From JAGOBP01 sp046328575 (GTDB lineage: Bacteria > Chloroflexota > Anaerolineae > Fen-1058), in the NCBI GenBank assembly GCA_046328575.1, contig JAXLWI010000005.1:1-64000 (forward strand): 64,000 nt of DNA, written 5' to 3'. The stretch's first letter is position 1, and each line of letters opens with the position of its first letter. Below, in pieces: positions 34,997 to 44,200 of this stretch. The notes beneath the pieces were generated by a model. The model was not told where the DNA came from. It did no database searches and worked only from the letters and a program-made list of their open reading frames with translations. The translations under genes were made by a program, and so were the position numbers.

Positions 34997-35929
34997 CTAT
35001 TCTGTCAGCAAGAAACTCCGCATTGCGTTAAGCACACACTTTTCCTGCATGATGAAACAGTAGTGATGTCCGTCAGAGAGCTCTACAATCCGAGCGTGTG
35101 GCACTGCGCGGCGGAACTGCTCGATCCATTCTTGGTTGAAGGGTCGGCGGACCGTGGCAAAGAATTCGAGCACTTCGGCTTGCTGCTCTGCTGACATGAA
35201 AGCGTCGGATAGATAATCAGTGCCGTTGGCGTTGACGAAGAAACTGAGCATTGGCGCGCTGATTTTGGCAATTTCCGGCGAGTAATTGTTTAACGTATCA
35301 CGCAGCGCCTGGCTAATCGCATCTGACATCCGTTCTACCACTTTGCCTTCTGGTGTGAACTTCACCGAGTGCATCATCTCGGTATCCAGCACTTCATTCC
35401 ACATTATGGCTAGCGCTGGATAACAGCGTTTGAGCGAGGCCTTATAATCTTCAAGGGCGTAGTGCTCGGCGTTTGCGTCTGCTGGCTGAAGACGCGGCAC
35501 CGGATTCTTAGCCAGCATCGCTTTGAAGTTGGGTGAGGCGTAATCATAAGCGGCGTCTAGATACACCAGTTTGAGTACACGGGTTGGATGTAACGTTGCA
35601 AATCGGCTTAGTTCAATGCCTGCCAGTGAATGACCGACTAAGACGGCTTGCTCAATCTTCAAGGTATCCATGAAACACCGAATGTCGTCCGTCAATGTGT
35701 CGATATCGTAGCCAGTGTCGGGATAATCGGATTCGCCATGACCGCGGCGAGTGAGCGCGAGGACGTGAAACCGATCGGTAAAACGCGGGGCAAATCGATC
35801 GAAGATATGGGCCGAGCAGCCCAGGCCGGCCAGAAAGAGCAGCGCCGGACCGGCACCGCCCCAATCGAGATAATGCAAGCGGACGCCGTTCACGCTGACA
35901 AAGTCGCTGACGTGCGGAGATGTGTCCAT
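34997..35929 (-). CDS. Alpha/beta hydrolase
   Basis: A 310-residue alpha/beta-hydrolase-fold enzyme. It has the oxyanion segment LLFLAGLGCSAHIFDRFAP, RGHGESDYPDTGYDIDTLTD, the nucleophile elbow VGHSLAG with catalytic Ser, and the late His in DGHHYCFIMQ. The lid region is longer than in simple lactonases. No signal peptide. A strong AGGAGG lies 6 bases upstream of ATG 35929 (minus strand). It is monocistronic and convergent with the MoxR/DUF58 operon. Esterase, epoxide hydrolase or lactonase cannot be told apart. Confidence 0.88.
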   Translation of the reverse strand: MDTSPHVSDFVSVNGVRLHYLDWGGAGPALLFLAGLGCSAHIFDRFAPRFTDRFHVLALTRRGHGESDYPDTGYDIDTLTDDIRCFMDTLKIEQAVLVGHSLAGIELSRFATLHPTRVLKLVYLDAAYDYASPNFKAMLAKNPVPRLQPADANAEHYALEDYKASLKRCYPALAIMWNEVLDTEMMHSVKFTPEGKVVERMSDAISQALRDTLNNYSPEIAKISAPMLSFFVNANGTDYLSDAFMSAEQQAEVLEFFATVRRPFNQEWIEQFRRAVPHARIVELSDGHHYCFIMQEKCVLNAMRSFLLTE

Positions 35930-36082
35930 CGTTGACCTCCTAGATAACGATTAAAGTGGTGTGACAAGCGCGGTCAGTCTAGCAAAAATCGGCGGGAAAT
36001 AAATCAGTCGCTCGCCCGATTTTTTACTTGACAAGGTGTGGTAGGATAAGGGTAGAAATCATGTTCGGTGTTGTTTTGCCAC

Positions 36083-36121
36083 CACCCTTGCACTTAGTCT
36101 GATGCTGCAAGGGTGTTTTTT
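36083..36121 (+). terminator. Intrinsic terminator upstream of the SanA-like gene
   Basis: A 10-bp stem CACCCTTGCA (36083-36092) with TGCAAGGGTG (36106-36115) followed by six T residues. No plus-strand gene lies directly upstream. A TTGACA at 36028-36033 without a clear -10 is the only promoter hint, so a short non-coding transcript is possible but weakly supported. Confidence 0.7.
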
Positions 36122-36128
36122 CAAATGC

Positions 36129-36134
36129 TATAAT
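36129..36134 (+). promoter_or_regulatory. Extended -10 promoter of the SanA-like gene
   Basis: TGC followed by perfect TATAAT, directly after the terminator and 35 bases before ATG 36170. No good -35, as is common for extended -10 promoters. Confidence 0.6.
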
Positions 36135-36169
36135 CGCTTGAACGCAGCACTTGATCTCAAACGATTATC

Positions 36170-36826
36170 ATGCGCAAATTCATCAAACGTCTCTTCCTCA
36201 CCTTCTTCCTTCTCGGCGCGATTGGGACGATCACCGTCATTGCTTTCAACCTGATCACGCACGCGACGTACGCGAGTCGCATGTATGCGAATGTGGACGC
36301 AGTGCCGCGCGAAGATACGCCGCGGATCGCCATTGTCTTTGGGGCCGGGCTAACGCGCTCGGGCGGGGCGACACCGGTGTTGTACGATCGGGTGGCGACC
36401 GCCGCTGATCTCTATCACCGTGGCTTAGTGAATAAACTGCTGCTCACGGGTGACAATCGCTTCATCGATTACAACGAGCCGGAAGCGATGCGACAGACGG
36501 CGCTGCAATTGGGTGTGCCCGATAGTGCCCTCGTACTCGATTACGCTGGTCGCCGTACCTATGATAGTTGTTATCGTGCCCGCGAGATTTTCGGCGTCAG
36601 TCGCGCCATCCTCGTCACGCAAGCTTTTCATCTCGATCGGGCGCTGTATTTGTGCGATGCACTCGGCCTCGACAGCATTGGCGTCGTCGCCGATCGCCGC
36701 GATTACACTGCTTCCTCTCGAACGTGGTGGTCGATTCGCGAAGCCGCCGCCACTGTCGCCGCGTGGATCGATGTGAACGTACTCAAGCCCACGCCGGTGC
36801 TGGGCGATAAGATTCCGATCGGCTGA
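36170..36826 (+). CDS. SanA/YdcF-like DUF218 envelope protein
   Basis: A 218-residue protein with one N-terminal membrane anchor (FLTFFLLGAIGTITVIAFNL) and a DUF218 domain outside the membrane. DUF218 landmarks are IAIVFGAGLTRSGGATPVLY, LLLTGDNRFIDYNEPEAM, DYAGRRTYDSCYRAREIFG and ILVTQAFHLDRALYLCDALG. Relatives include E. coli SanA (vancomycin exclusion) and the Wzx-linked ElyC/YdcF proteins, tied to cell-wall barrier function or lipid-carrier metabolism. It is monocistronic. The molecular reaction of the family is uncertain. Confidence 0.87.
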   Translation: MRKFIKRLFLTFFLLGAIGTITVIAFNLITHATYASRMYANVDAVPREDTPRIAIVFGAGLTRSGGATPVLYDRVATAADLYHRGLVNKLLLTGDNRFIDYNEPEAMRQTALQLGVPDSALVLDYAGRRTYDSCYRAREIFGVSRAILVTQAFHLDRALYLCDALGLDSIGVVADRRDYTASSRTWWSIREAAATVAAWIDVNVLKPTPVLGDKIPIG

Positions 36827-36929
36827 ACACGTTACTGCGGATAAGGTTCCCTCTCGCTTTCTCTCTATCACTCCATCCCGCCCTTCTTCTCTTCTGTCCG
36901 TCGTCCGCAGTCTTTCGTCAATTTTTCTG

Positions 36930-36957
36930 TTGACATTTGTCCCCGCTCGATTACAAT
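36930..36957 (+). promoter_or_regulatory. Sigma70-type promoter of the caspase array
   Basis: TTGACA (36930-36935), a 16-base spacer and TACAAT (36952-36957), 70 bases before ATG 37028. The whole element, spacer included, is nearly identical to the one at 46220-46247. Upstream (36849-36925) is a strongly pyrimidine-rich tract. Confidence 0.8.
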
Positions 36958-37027
36958 AGAATCAGCCATATTTCCCCGCAATTATCAGTGTTTGTGTGCT
37001 CAATTTCACAACTCGATCGGAGCGCTT

Positions 37028-38800
37028 ATGGCTCAGAAGAGCGCGTTGATCATTGGGAACAGCCGCTATGACGATCCCAGTCTGGCGCGCTTAACTGCGC
37101 CCGGCGAAGATGCCACCGATTTGGCCACAACGCTTGGCGCGGCGCAGATTGGCGGCTTCGAGGTGACCAAGCTGATCGATGCCTCCGCGGACGATCTGCA
37201 CAAGGCCATCGCCAGATTCTTCGCTGGCCGCAAGTACGACGATCTACTGCTGCTGTATTTCTCCGGCCACGGTGTGTTAGATGATCAAGGCCAATTGTAC
37301 TTGGCGGCCAAGGACACCGAGCGCGATCTACTCAGTGGCACAGCCGTTCCCGCCGCGTTTGTGAAAACTGAAATGGATCGCTGTCGCTCGAAGCGACAAG
37401 TGCTGATCCTTGATTGCTGTCACAGCGGTGCCTTTGCGCGCGGTGCCAAAGGCGCGGTCGGCGCGACCGTCGGCACAGCCACGGCCTTTAACGAAGGTGA
37501 TGGTTACGCGCGGGCGGTGCTCACCGCCACCGACGCCACGCAATACGCTTGGGAAGGCGATCAGGTCATCGGGTCTGCCGACAACTCCCTCTTCACGCAC
37601 TTCTTGATTCAAGGCCTGCAATCGGGCGACGCCGACGCGGATGGCGACGGTCACATCACTCTGCAAGAGATGTTCGATTACGTCGAAGCGCAGGTGCGCT
37701 TGAACACAGCGCGGCAAAAGCCGTTGATGTGGGCAATGAAAGAGCAGGGACAGCTGATCATTGCCGAGAACCCGCGCGCGAACCTGCGGCCGGTGGAACT
37801 CCCGATCGAACTCCGCGCGGCGATCGAGAATCCACTGCCCACTACCCGCGAAGCCGCTGCCCGCCAACTCGAAGGTCTATTGAACGGCCCCGATTTGGGT
37901 CTGGCAGTGTCGGCCTATGATGCCCTGAAAGGGCTGACGACGGACGATAGCCGCAGCGTGCGGACCATTGCCACATCGGCGCTGACGGCGGCTGCCGAAC
38001 GCTTGAAGGTGGCGACGCCTGATAGTGCTGCGGCCAAACTTGCCGAGGCGCTGGCGCAGCGCGAGAAACTTGCCGCGCACAGGGCCGAGGCTGAACGCTT
38101 GGCGCAACAAAAAGCCGAGGCCGATCGGACTGCCGAAGCCGTCCGCATCGAACGTGAACGGCTCAAGACTGATCCGGCGGCGATCGCCAATGCGGCCCGC
38201 TTCAACTTAGTGACCAGCGCCGGGCAAAAGATCGCCTTGAAAGCGGGCGACAATCTGTTAGGCCGCGCCGAAGATGCGGCAATTCTCCTGTCGAACACGC
38301 TCGCTTCACGCCAACATGCTGTAATCGTGGTTGAGGCACAGCGCGTAACCGTGCAGGATTTGGGCAGCGCCAACGGTACGTTCGTCAACAACCAAGCGAT
38401 CGGAAATTCGGCAGTCGCGTTGAAGCCGGGCGATACACTGACGCTGGGCGGCGAGAGCCTGAAGTTTCAAGCGGTGCCAGTCGAGGTGAAACGCGCGCTA
38501 GAAGTTGAAGCGGGCAAGCCGCTCGAACAGCTTCAGCAAAAGCGCGCAGAAACGCCGGGCCGATCGGGTGCCGAAGAAAAATCGGTAGTGACGAAACAAC
38601 CGGAAGCATCCGCACCGGTCGTGAAGAAATCGACTCCCTGGTATCGATCTTTCATCGTCATGTTGATCTTGATGTGGGTGTTTGCGCCAGCCTGGGGGGT
38701 GTTGATCTGGACGAGTAAGCAGACCCGCACCGTGAAATGGATAGCGCTGGGCTGGGTCGTGTTTTGGTTTTTAGTCATCATGCCTAATCTAGGTCTATAA
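37028..38800 (+). CDS. Caspase-like protease 1 (peptidase C14) with FHA domain and two membrane helices
   Basis: A 590-residue protein. Residues 1-200 are a caspase/orthocaspase domain with catalytic His81 (YFSGHG) and Cys131 (LDCCHSGAF). An EF-hand-type loop, DADGDGHITLQE, is at 203-214. A helical HEAT-like repeat follows (IENPLPTTREAAARQLEGLL, about 260-320), then a charged coiled coil (about 340-385), an FHA phosphothreonine-binding domain (about 393-483, with GRAEDA, ASRQHAV and DLGSANGTFVN) and two C-terminal helices. This suggests a membrane-tethered protease controlled by phosphorylation and possibly Ca2+; function is inferred. ATG 37028 is preferred over GTG 36992. It is first of four tandem paralogues. 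Confidence 0.88.
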   Translation: MAQKSALIIGNSRYDDPSLARLTAPGEDATDLATTLGAAQIGGFEVTKLIDASADDLHKAIARFFAGRKYDDLLLLYFSGHGVLDDQGQLYLAAKDTERDLLSGTAVPAAFVKTEMDRCRSKRQVLILDCCHSGAFARGAKGAVGATVGTATAFNEGDGYARAVLTATDATQYAWEGDQVIGSADNSLFTHFLIQGLQSGDADADGDGHITLQEMFDYVEAQVRLNTARQKPLMWAMKEQGQLIIAENPRANLRPVELPIELRAAIENPLPTTREAAARQLEGLLNGPDLGLAVSAYDALKGLTTDDSRSVRTIATSALTAAAERLKVATPDSAAAKLAEALAQREKLAAHRAEAERLAQQKAEADRTAEAVRIERERLKTDPAAIANAARFNLVTSAGQKIALKAGDNLLGRAEDAAILLSNTLASRQHAVIVVEAQRVTVQDLGSANGTFVNNQAIGNSAVALKPGDTLTLGGESLKFQAVPVEVKRALEVEAGKPLEQLQQKRAETPGRSGAEEKSVVTKQPEASAPVVKKSTPWYRSFIVMLILMWVFAPAWGVLIWTSKQTRTVKWIALGWVVFWFLVIMPNLGL

Positions 38801-38805
38801 CAATC

Positions 38806-40611
38806 ATGAGCAGCAAACTTGCCTTGATCATCGGAACCAGCGACTATCAAGATCCGGGCCTGCAGGATTTGGCGGCGCCGATCGAAGATGTGCGCGATCT
38901 GGCCGAGGCACTGCGCGATCCGGCGATTGGCGGCTTCGACGACGTGACGCCGCTCATCAACGCGCCCGCGCAGACCATCCGCCGCTCGATCGCGCGGTTG
39001 TTCAAAGAGCGCACGCCGGATGATCTGCTGGTGCTGTATTTCTCAGGCCACGGTGTGCTCGACGAACAAGGCCAGTTGTATTTGACGGCGTCGGATACTG
39101 AACGCGGCTTGCTCAGCGGCACGGCCATTCCGGCGGCGTTTGTGTCCGGTGAGATGGATCGCAGTCGTTCGCGGCGGCAAGTGTTGATTCTGGATTGCTG
39201 TCACAGCGGCGCATTTGAAAAAGGCAGCAAGGGTGCGTTGGGGGCGAGCGTCGGGACCAAGTCGGTGTTTGGCGGCAGCGGTTATGGGCGTGTGGTGCTG
39301 ACGGCGACGGATGCCACGCAATATGCGTGGGAGGGTAACAAGGTCATCGGCGACGCGATTGAGAATTCGCTGTTTACGCACTATTTGTTGGAGGGCCTGC
39401 GCACCGGTCAAGCCGATAGCAATGGCGACGGTCACATCTCGGTGGAAGAGATGTACGACTACGCTGCGCGCCGCGTGGCCGAACAGACCTCGAAGCAGAA
39501 ACCATACATGTGGCGCTTCGAGAAAGAGGGCACGTTCGTCATCGCACGGAATCCCAAGCCGATCGTGGTTGAGCCGATCCCGCTCGATGCCGCGCTGCAG
39601 ACCGTGATCGACAATCCGTATCCATTGGTGCGCAAAAGCGCGGTGGAACAATTGGAGCACCTGTTAAACGGTAGCAATGCGGGCCTATCAATCTCGGCGT
39701 TCAATGCTTTACAGCGTTTGAGCGACGACGACAGCAATAGCGTCAGCGCGGCCGCACTGGCTGTACTGAAAGAGTATCAAGATCGGCATAAGGCGGGGAC
39801 TTCAGTGCCTACCGATGCCACATCGACGCGACCGGCGGATAAGGTGCGGACAACGCTGCGGATGGAGCCAGTGAAGATCACGCCGCCCGATCGGCCAGCT
39901 GGATCGATCGGGGCCGTTGAGACGCCCATCGTGCGCACCACGGGCTTGCCCGCCGATATTCGAGCGCTGGCCGAATCACCGGATTCGACTACGCGTATGC
40001 TCGCCATCAAACGAATCGAAAATCTGCTGACAAGCACGGATGTGAATCTGGCCACGTTGGCGTTTGATGCGCTGCGCCAGTTGACGAATGATCCCGAGGT
40101 ACTGGTAGCAAAACGAGCCAAAGAGGCGCTGGAAAAGTTCATTACTCAAGCCCGATCGGACCCGGCGCCCGCCGGACCGCAGATGGCCGGGCGGTTGTTG
40201 AGTGGCGCGCCTGTCAAGCCAACGACGGATCAAGTTTCACGTTCGACTGAGGCGCAGCCCGCAAACGCTGCCAGCGAGAAGGTGTTTGAATCGATCTGGT
40301 ACTGGAACGGCGAGCTGCGCTGGCTCAGTCTGAGTTCGTACAACGATTCGGGTAAGTTGATCATACGCCGCAACCGCCTTGAATATCACGGCAGCAAAAC
40401 CGGCGTGCTGGTGATCGAAAACGTGCGCGCGGTGTCAGAGGCTTCGTCGCTGAAGAATAACTGGACGTGGGTCAAGGTCGAATATGGCCGCAAGAAAGAT
40501 CCGCAAGCGGCCTACTTCGCCGACGGACGATACATGGGCTATGCCAGCATGTTCGGCGGTAACAAGGCTCTCATCGAAGCGATCCGGCAGTTGGTCAGTA
40601 TCTCGAAGTAA
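38806..40611 (+). CDS. Caspase-like protease 2 with duplicated helical repeat and PH/GRAM-like C-terminus
   Basis: A 601-residue protein. The caspase domain has His82 (YFSGHG) and Cys132 (LDCCHSGAF), and the EF-hand-type loop DSNGDGHISVEE is at 204-215. The helical repeat is present twice: IDNPYPLVRKSAVEQLEHLL and, after a Thr/Pro-rich linker, AESPDSTTRMLAIKRIENLL. The C-terminal 110 residues (IWYWNGELRWLSLSSYNDSG, then NRLEYHGSKTGVLVIENVRA) look like a beta-rich PH/GRAM-type domain. There are no FHA or membrane helices, so this is the only probably soluble member. It begins 5 bases after the stop of caspase 1. Confidence 0.85.
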   Translation: MSSKLALIIGTSDYQDPGLQDLAAPIEDVRDLAEALRDPAIGGFDDVTPLINAPAQTIRRSIARLFKERTPDDLLVLYFSGHGVLDEQGQLYLTASDTERGLLSGTAIPAAFVSGEMDRSRSRRQVLILDCCHSGAFEKGSKGALGASVGTKSVFGGSGYGRVVLTATDATQYAWEGNKVIGDAIENSLFTHYLLEGLRTGQADSNGDGHISVEEMYDYAARRVAEQTSKQKPYMWRFEKEGTFVIARNPKPIVVEPIPLDAALQTVIDNPYPLVRKSAVEQLEHLLNGSNAGLSISAFNALQRLSDDDSNSVSAAALAVLKEYQDRHKAGTSVPTDATSTRPADKVRTTLRMEPVKITPPDRPAGSIGAVETPIVRTTGLPADIRALAESPDSTTRMLAIKRIENLLTSTDVNLATLAFDALRQLTNDPEVLVAKRAKEALEKFITQARSDPAPAGPQMAGRLLSGAPVKPTTDQVSRSTEAQPANAASEKVFESIWYWNGELRWLSLSSYNDSGKLIIRRNRLEYHGSKTGVLVIENVRAVSEASSLKNNWTWVKVEYGRKKDPQAAYFADGRYMGYASMFGGNKALIEAIRQLVSISK

Positions 40612-40642
40612 AGCGTACTCATTCTCGTCTGATAGGACTGAC

Positions 40643-41074
40643 ATGATGACTGACGAATTGCTGGCCAAAGTAACGATTCTGATCGATGCTGGTTCTGACG
40701 CAGATGACGATGAAGTCAACGATGATCTATTTCAGTTGCGTTCTCAATTGAGCGATCTCAATGTGGATGCGATTGATGGTTATGCCGTCGAAGGTACATT
40801 GGATGGTGCTAAAGCCGATTCCACTATTCACGCACTTAATGCGCTTGAAGTCACTACCGCGCCTGGACTGCTATCGCGAGTGGTGGATGTTTTTCGAAAT
40901 TGGGCCTCGTGGCGCTCTGATCGCAGGGTCGTGATCACCTTTGAACAAGCCGATCAACCGGTGGTGGTGCAAGCATTGGCCGGCGACTTGCCGATTGTGT
41001 TGAAGGCACTGGCTGAATATCAACAACTTCGGCCAATGGTGAGTTCGGCGCTGAGCAGCCGCAGATGGCTCTAA
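40643..41074 (+). CDS. EACC1-like small protein of the caspase cluster
   Basis: A 143-residue protein. The plan is an acidic N-terminal strand (VTILIDAGSDADDDEVNDDL), a helix LFQLRSQLSDL, the motif GTLDGAKADS, a segment ending in a helix with Trp (RVVDVFRNWASW), basic RSDRRVV, then a strand-turn ITFEQADQPVVV and a final helix. It matches the pattern of effector-associated constant component 1 (EACC1) proteins described beside peptidase or NTPase effectors in bacterial conflict systems. The assignment is by pattern only. ATG 40643 (or 40646) follows caspase 2 by 31 bases. A longer ancestral C-terminus may be lost to frameshifts (see 41100-41253). Confidence 0.6.
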   Translation: MMTDELLAKVTILIDAGSDADDDEVNDDLFQLRSQLSDLNVDAIDGYAVEGTLDGAKADSTIHALNALEVTTAPGLLSRVVDVFRNWASWRSDRRVVITFEQADQPVVVQALAGDLPIVLKALAEYQQLRPMVSSALSSRRWL

Positions 41075-41099
41075 GGGCTCGCCGACATCGTCGCGTTCT

Positions 41100-41253
41100 G
41101 GTGGAGCCGATATCGCTGCCGATGAGGTGAGCGTAGGTGGCGACGTTGTCGGACGTGACAAGATCATGCAGGCTGGCGGGCATCATCATTGCCAAAGAGG
41201 GCGCGCAGGTCATCATCAATGGTGAGGATCGCGCCTATGCTGAGTATCAGTAA
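41100..41253 (+). pseudogene. Frameshifted GGDVVGRDK-type tail downstream of the EACC1-like gene
   Basis: Between the EACC1-like stop and caspase 3, frame 41100 encodes VGGDVVGRDKIMQAGG, and from 41182 a second frame continues IIIAKEGAQVIINGEDRAYA to a TAA at 41251. Gly-Gly-Asp-Val-Val-Gly-Arg-Asp-Lys is a familiar linker in proteins with caspase, NACHT or TIR domains. The coding signal passes through three frames, so this looks like the degraded C-terminus of the upstream gene, or an assembly error. Confidence 0.55.
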
Positions 41254-41265
41254 TCGCAGGCTGAC

Positions 41266-44200
41266 ATGAACCGCAAACTCGCGCTCATCATCGGCAACAG
41301 CCATTACCAGGATCCGAACTTGGCGAAACTTATCGCGCCCAGCGAGGACGTAAACGATCTGGCCGATGTTTTGCGCAATCTGGACATCGGCGGCTTCGAT
41401 GGCGTCAACACCCTTGTCGATGAATCTGACGCAACGATCCGCTTGAGCATCGAAGACTTCTTCGCCGACAAGAAGCCCGATGACCTGCTGGTGTTGTACT
41501 TCTCCGGCCACGGCGTGCGTGATGAGCAGGGCCGCTTGTATTTGGCCGCGCCGAACACGCGCGCCAATCGACTGCGCGCCACGGCCATCGCTACCGACTT
41601 CATCACAGGCGAAATGGATCGGAGCCGATCTAAGCGGCAGGTGCTGATTCTCGACTGCTGCCATAGCGGTGCCTTCGCGCAAGGCGCTAAGGCCGTCACC
41701 GGCGAAAGTGCTGGCATCGGTCCGGCGTTTGAAGGCAACGGCTACGGTCGCGTAGTGCTGACAGCGACGGATGCGACACAGTACGCGTGGGAAGGCGACA
41801 AGATCATCGGGGAGGCGGACAACTCGCTGTTCACCCATTACATGGTCGAAGGCTTGCGTACGGGCGCGGCTGACGTGGACGGCGACGGCAAGATCACGCT
41901 CGACGAGATGTACGACTACGTTTACGAGCACGTAGTGACACAGACACCCAAACAAACGCCGGGCAAGTGGTCGTACAAGCAGCAGGGTGACATTGTCATT
42001 GCGCGGAATCCCAAGCCGATTGTGAAGCCGGTTGAATTGCCAGCCGATCTCAAAATGGCGATTGAAAGCCCGCTGGCGAACGTGCGGCTGGGGTCGGTGC
42101 GTGAACTCGATCGGTTGCTGAACGGTTCGAACGCGGGCCTGGCACTGGCTGCGTTCGATGCGATCAAGCATTTGGCCGATGATGACAGCCGGAGTGTGTC
42201 GAGTGCGGCGTCAAGCGCGTTGCAGGCGTATGCCGAAAAACAGCGCGTGCGTGAGGAGCAGGAACGTTTGGCGAAAGAACGTGCCGAACAAGATCGCCTC
42301 GCGGCCGAGCGCGCCGAAGCCGAACGACTTGCCGCGCTGAAAGCGGAACGCGAACGAGTCGCGGCGGAAAAAGCCAGGCAGGAACAACGGGCGCGTGAAG
42401 CAGAGCATGCCGAACAGGAACGCATCGCCAAAGAACGCGCCGAGGCCAATCGGCTGGCGGCGATCAGGGCGGAACAAGATCGAATCGCGGCCGAACGTGC
42501 TGAATCTGATCGTCAAGCCGCATTGAAGGCCGACACTGATCGGCAAGCGGCGATCAAGGCTGAGCAAGATAGAATCGCAGCCGAGAAGGCCAAGCAGGAA
42601 CAACTGGCGCGTGAGGCGCAGCGGGCCGAACAGGAACGCATCGCCAAAGAACGCGACGAGGCCGAACGTCAGGCCGCGCTGCAAGCGGAAGCCGATCGGA
42701 TTGCTGCGGAACGAGCGGCTCTATCACCGGCCCGTGAAGAGGTTTTCGATACAGCCAGACGCGCGGCAGTCGCTGCGGCACGGTTGATGGTTCAGGGTGG
42801 CCCGGATGTTGGCCAGACCTTCGCTTTGCAACTCGGCGTCAACATCATTGGTCGCATGAGCAGCGTAGCGATTCGTCTGACGGATGGACTGATCTCACGT
42901 CAGCATGTGCGCCTGACTGTTGAGGCGGGACGGGTGACGGCGGAGGATCTGGGCAGCGCCAACGGCACCTTCCTCAATGGCCAACGCCTCAGCGGTAATG
43001 CCCCGATCGCGCTTCACGAGGGCGATACGCTCGCGCTAGGCGATACAGTGCTTGTCTTTCGATCTGCCGCGATGGCGCCAGTCGTACAGCCGGAAGCACC
43101 TATTGCCACGCCGCTGATCGAAATGCAGACGACGATCGCCGAAGCACCACCGAGGTCGTTTGCCGATCAGCTGGTGGCCGATCAACCGACGCGCGTCTCC
43201 TCAGTCGAGACCACTCAATCAAACACAGCACTTGCCGCGCGACTAAAAGCCATTGTTATTCCAACTCTGATGGCAGCGGCAGGCTTTGGCCTGATTTTTG
43301 CAGTGTGGCTGGCGTCGTTAATGGGTGTGTCAGACTTCGTCGCTGGCGCGACCTTGACGATAGCGGCGATGTTGCTATTGTGGGGCGTGACTGGCTTGAT
43401 GTTGCGCCAAATGCAAATCTTGGTTGCATGGCAGCGCGTCTTCGCCGTCGGGCTTGGCTGGGCGGTAGCGGCAGGGATAGGTGTAGGAGCGGCTTACGTC
43501 TTGGGAAGTTCGCTTCAATATGGAGATCATTCGCCTGAATTTGCTAGCACTTTGCTGATCATCAGTGTTTTTGGTGCGGTATGTGGCTTTGGGGGCGGAC
43601 AGGTTACCGGCCGCATATTGCGTTCCGCTGTGCCGGCGCTGAAGTTGAAGACCACAACCTTGGGCTGGACGGTTGCATGGACCGTGGGCCCCGGCACTAT
43701 GTTGGCCGTGGTGTGGAACAGCAACGATAACGAAGTACTGAGGCAGGCGTTAGCACTCTGCGGTGCACTCATTGGCGCGATTGGCGGCGGGACGATGTTC
43801 TGGCAGATCGCGTCGAAGAACACGGCTATGCCAGTCGCGGCCACCCAGCAATCGATCGAGCCTTCGCTCCCTGCAGCTGAGTTGAAGACGGCCGTGCGTG
43901 CCATTGCCATCATTTGCGGCGGCTGGGTTTTGATCAATTTGCTTGATGTGCTTGTCGGCCAACTGGCCCCATCTGTTCTGGACATGGCCGCATATTTCAG
44001 CGTCGGTTACGGCGCTGGCTGCCTGGTGCTGGCGCTGATAATGCACAGCGTCCTGCCCTCCATGAAGCGTACGGTGTGGCTGCTGGCCGGCGGCTGGGCG
44101 CTGGTTACGATCAGCGCGGTGCAGATCGGCGTGGCTGCTCGACTAGATTCCAACTGGCTTAACACTGCAGGGAACGGAATCTGCGGCGTGATTGGTGCCT

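Noticed and set aside
36849..36925. Pyrimidine-rich tract upstream of the caspase promoter as a regulatory element
   Set aside because: The base bias is clear but there is no repeat, hairpin or known motif in it, so no function can be supported.
42235..42720. DNA tandem repeat or phase-variable tract in caspase 3
   Set aside because: The repetition is at protein level (coiled-coil AER/EQDR units) with varied codons; no exact DNA repeat long enough for slippage was seen.
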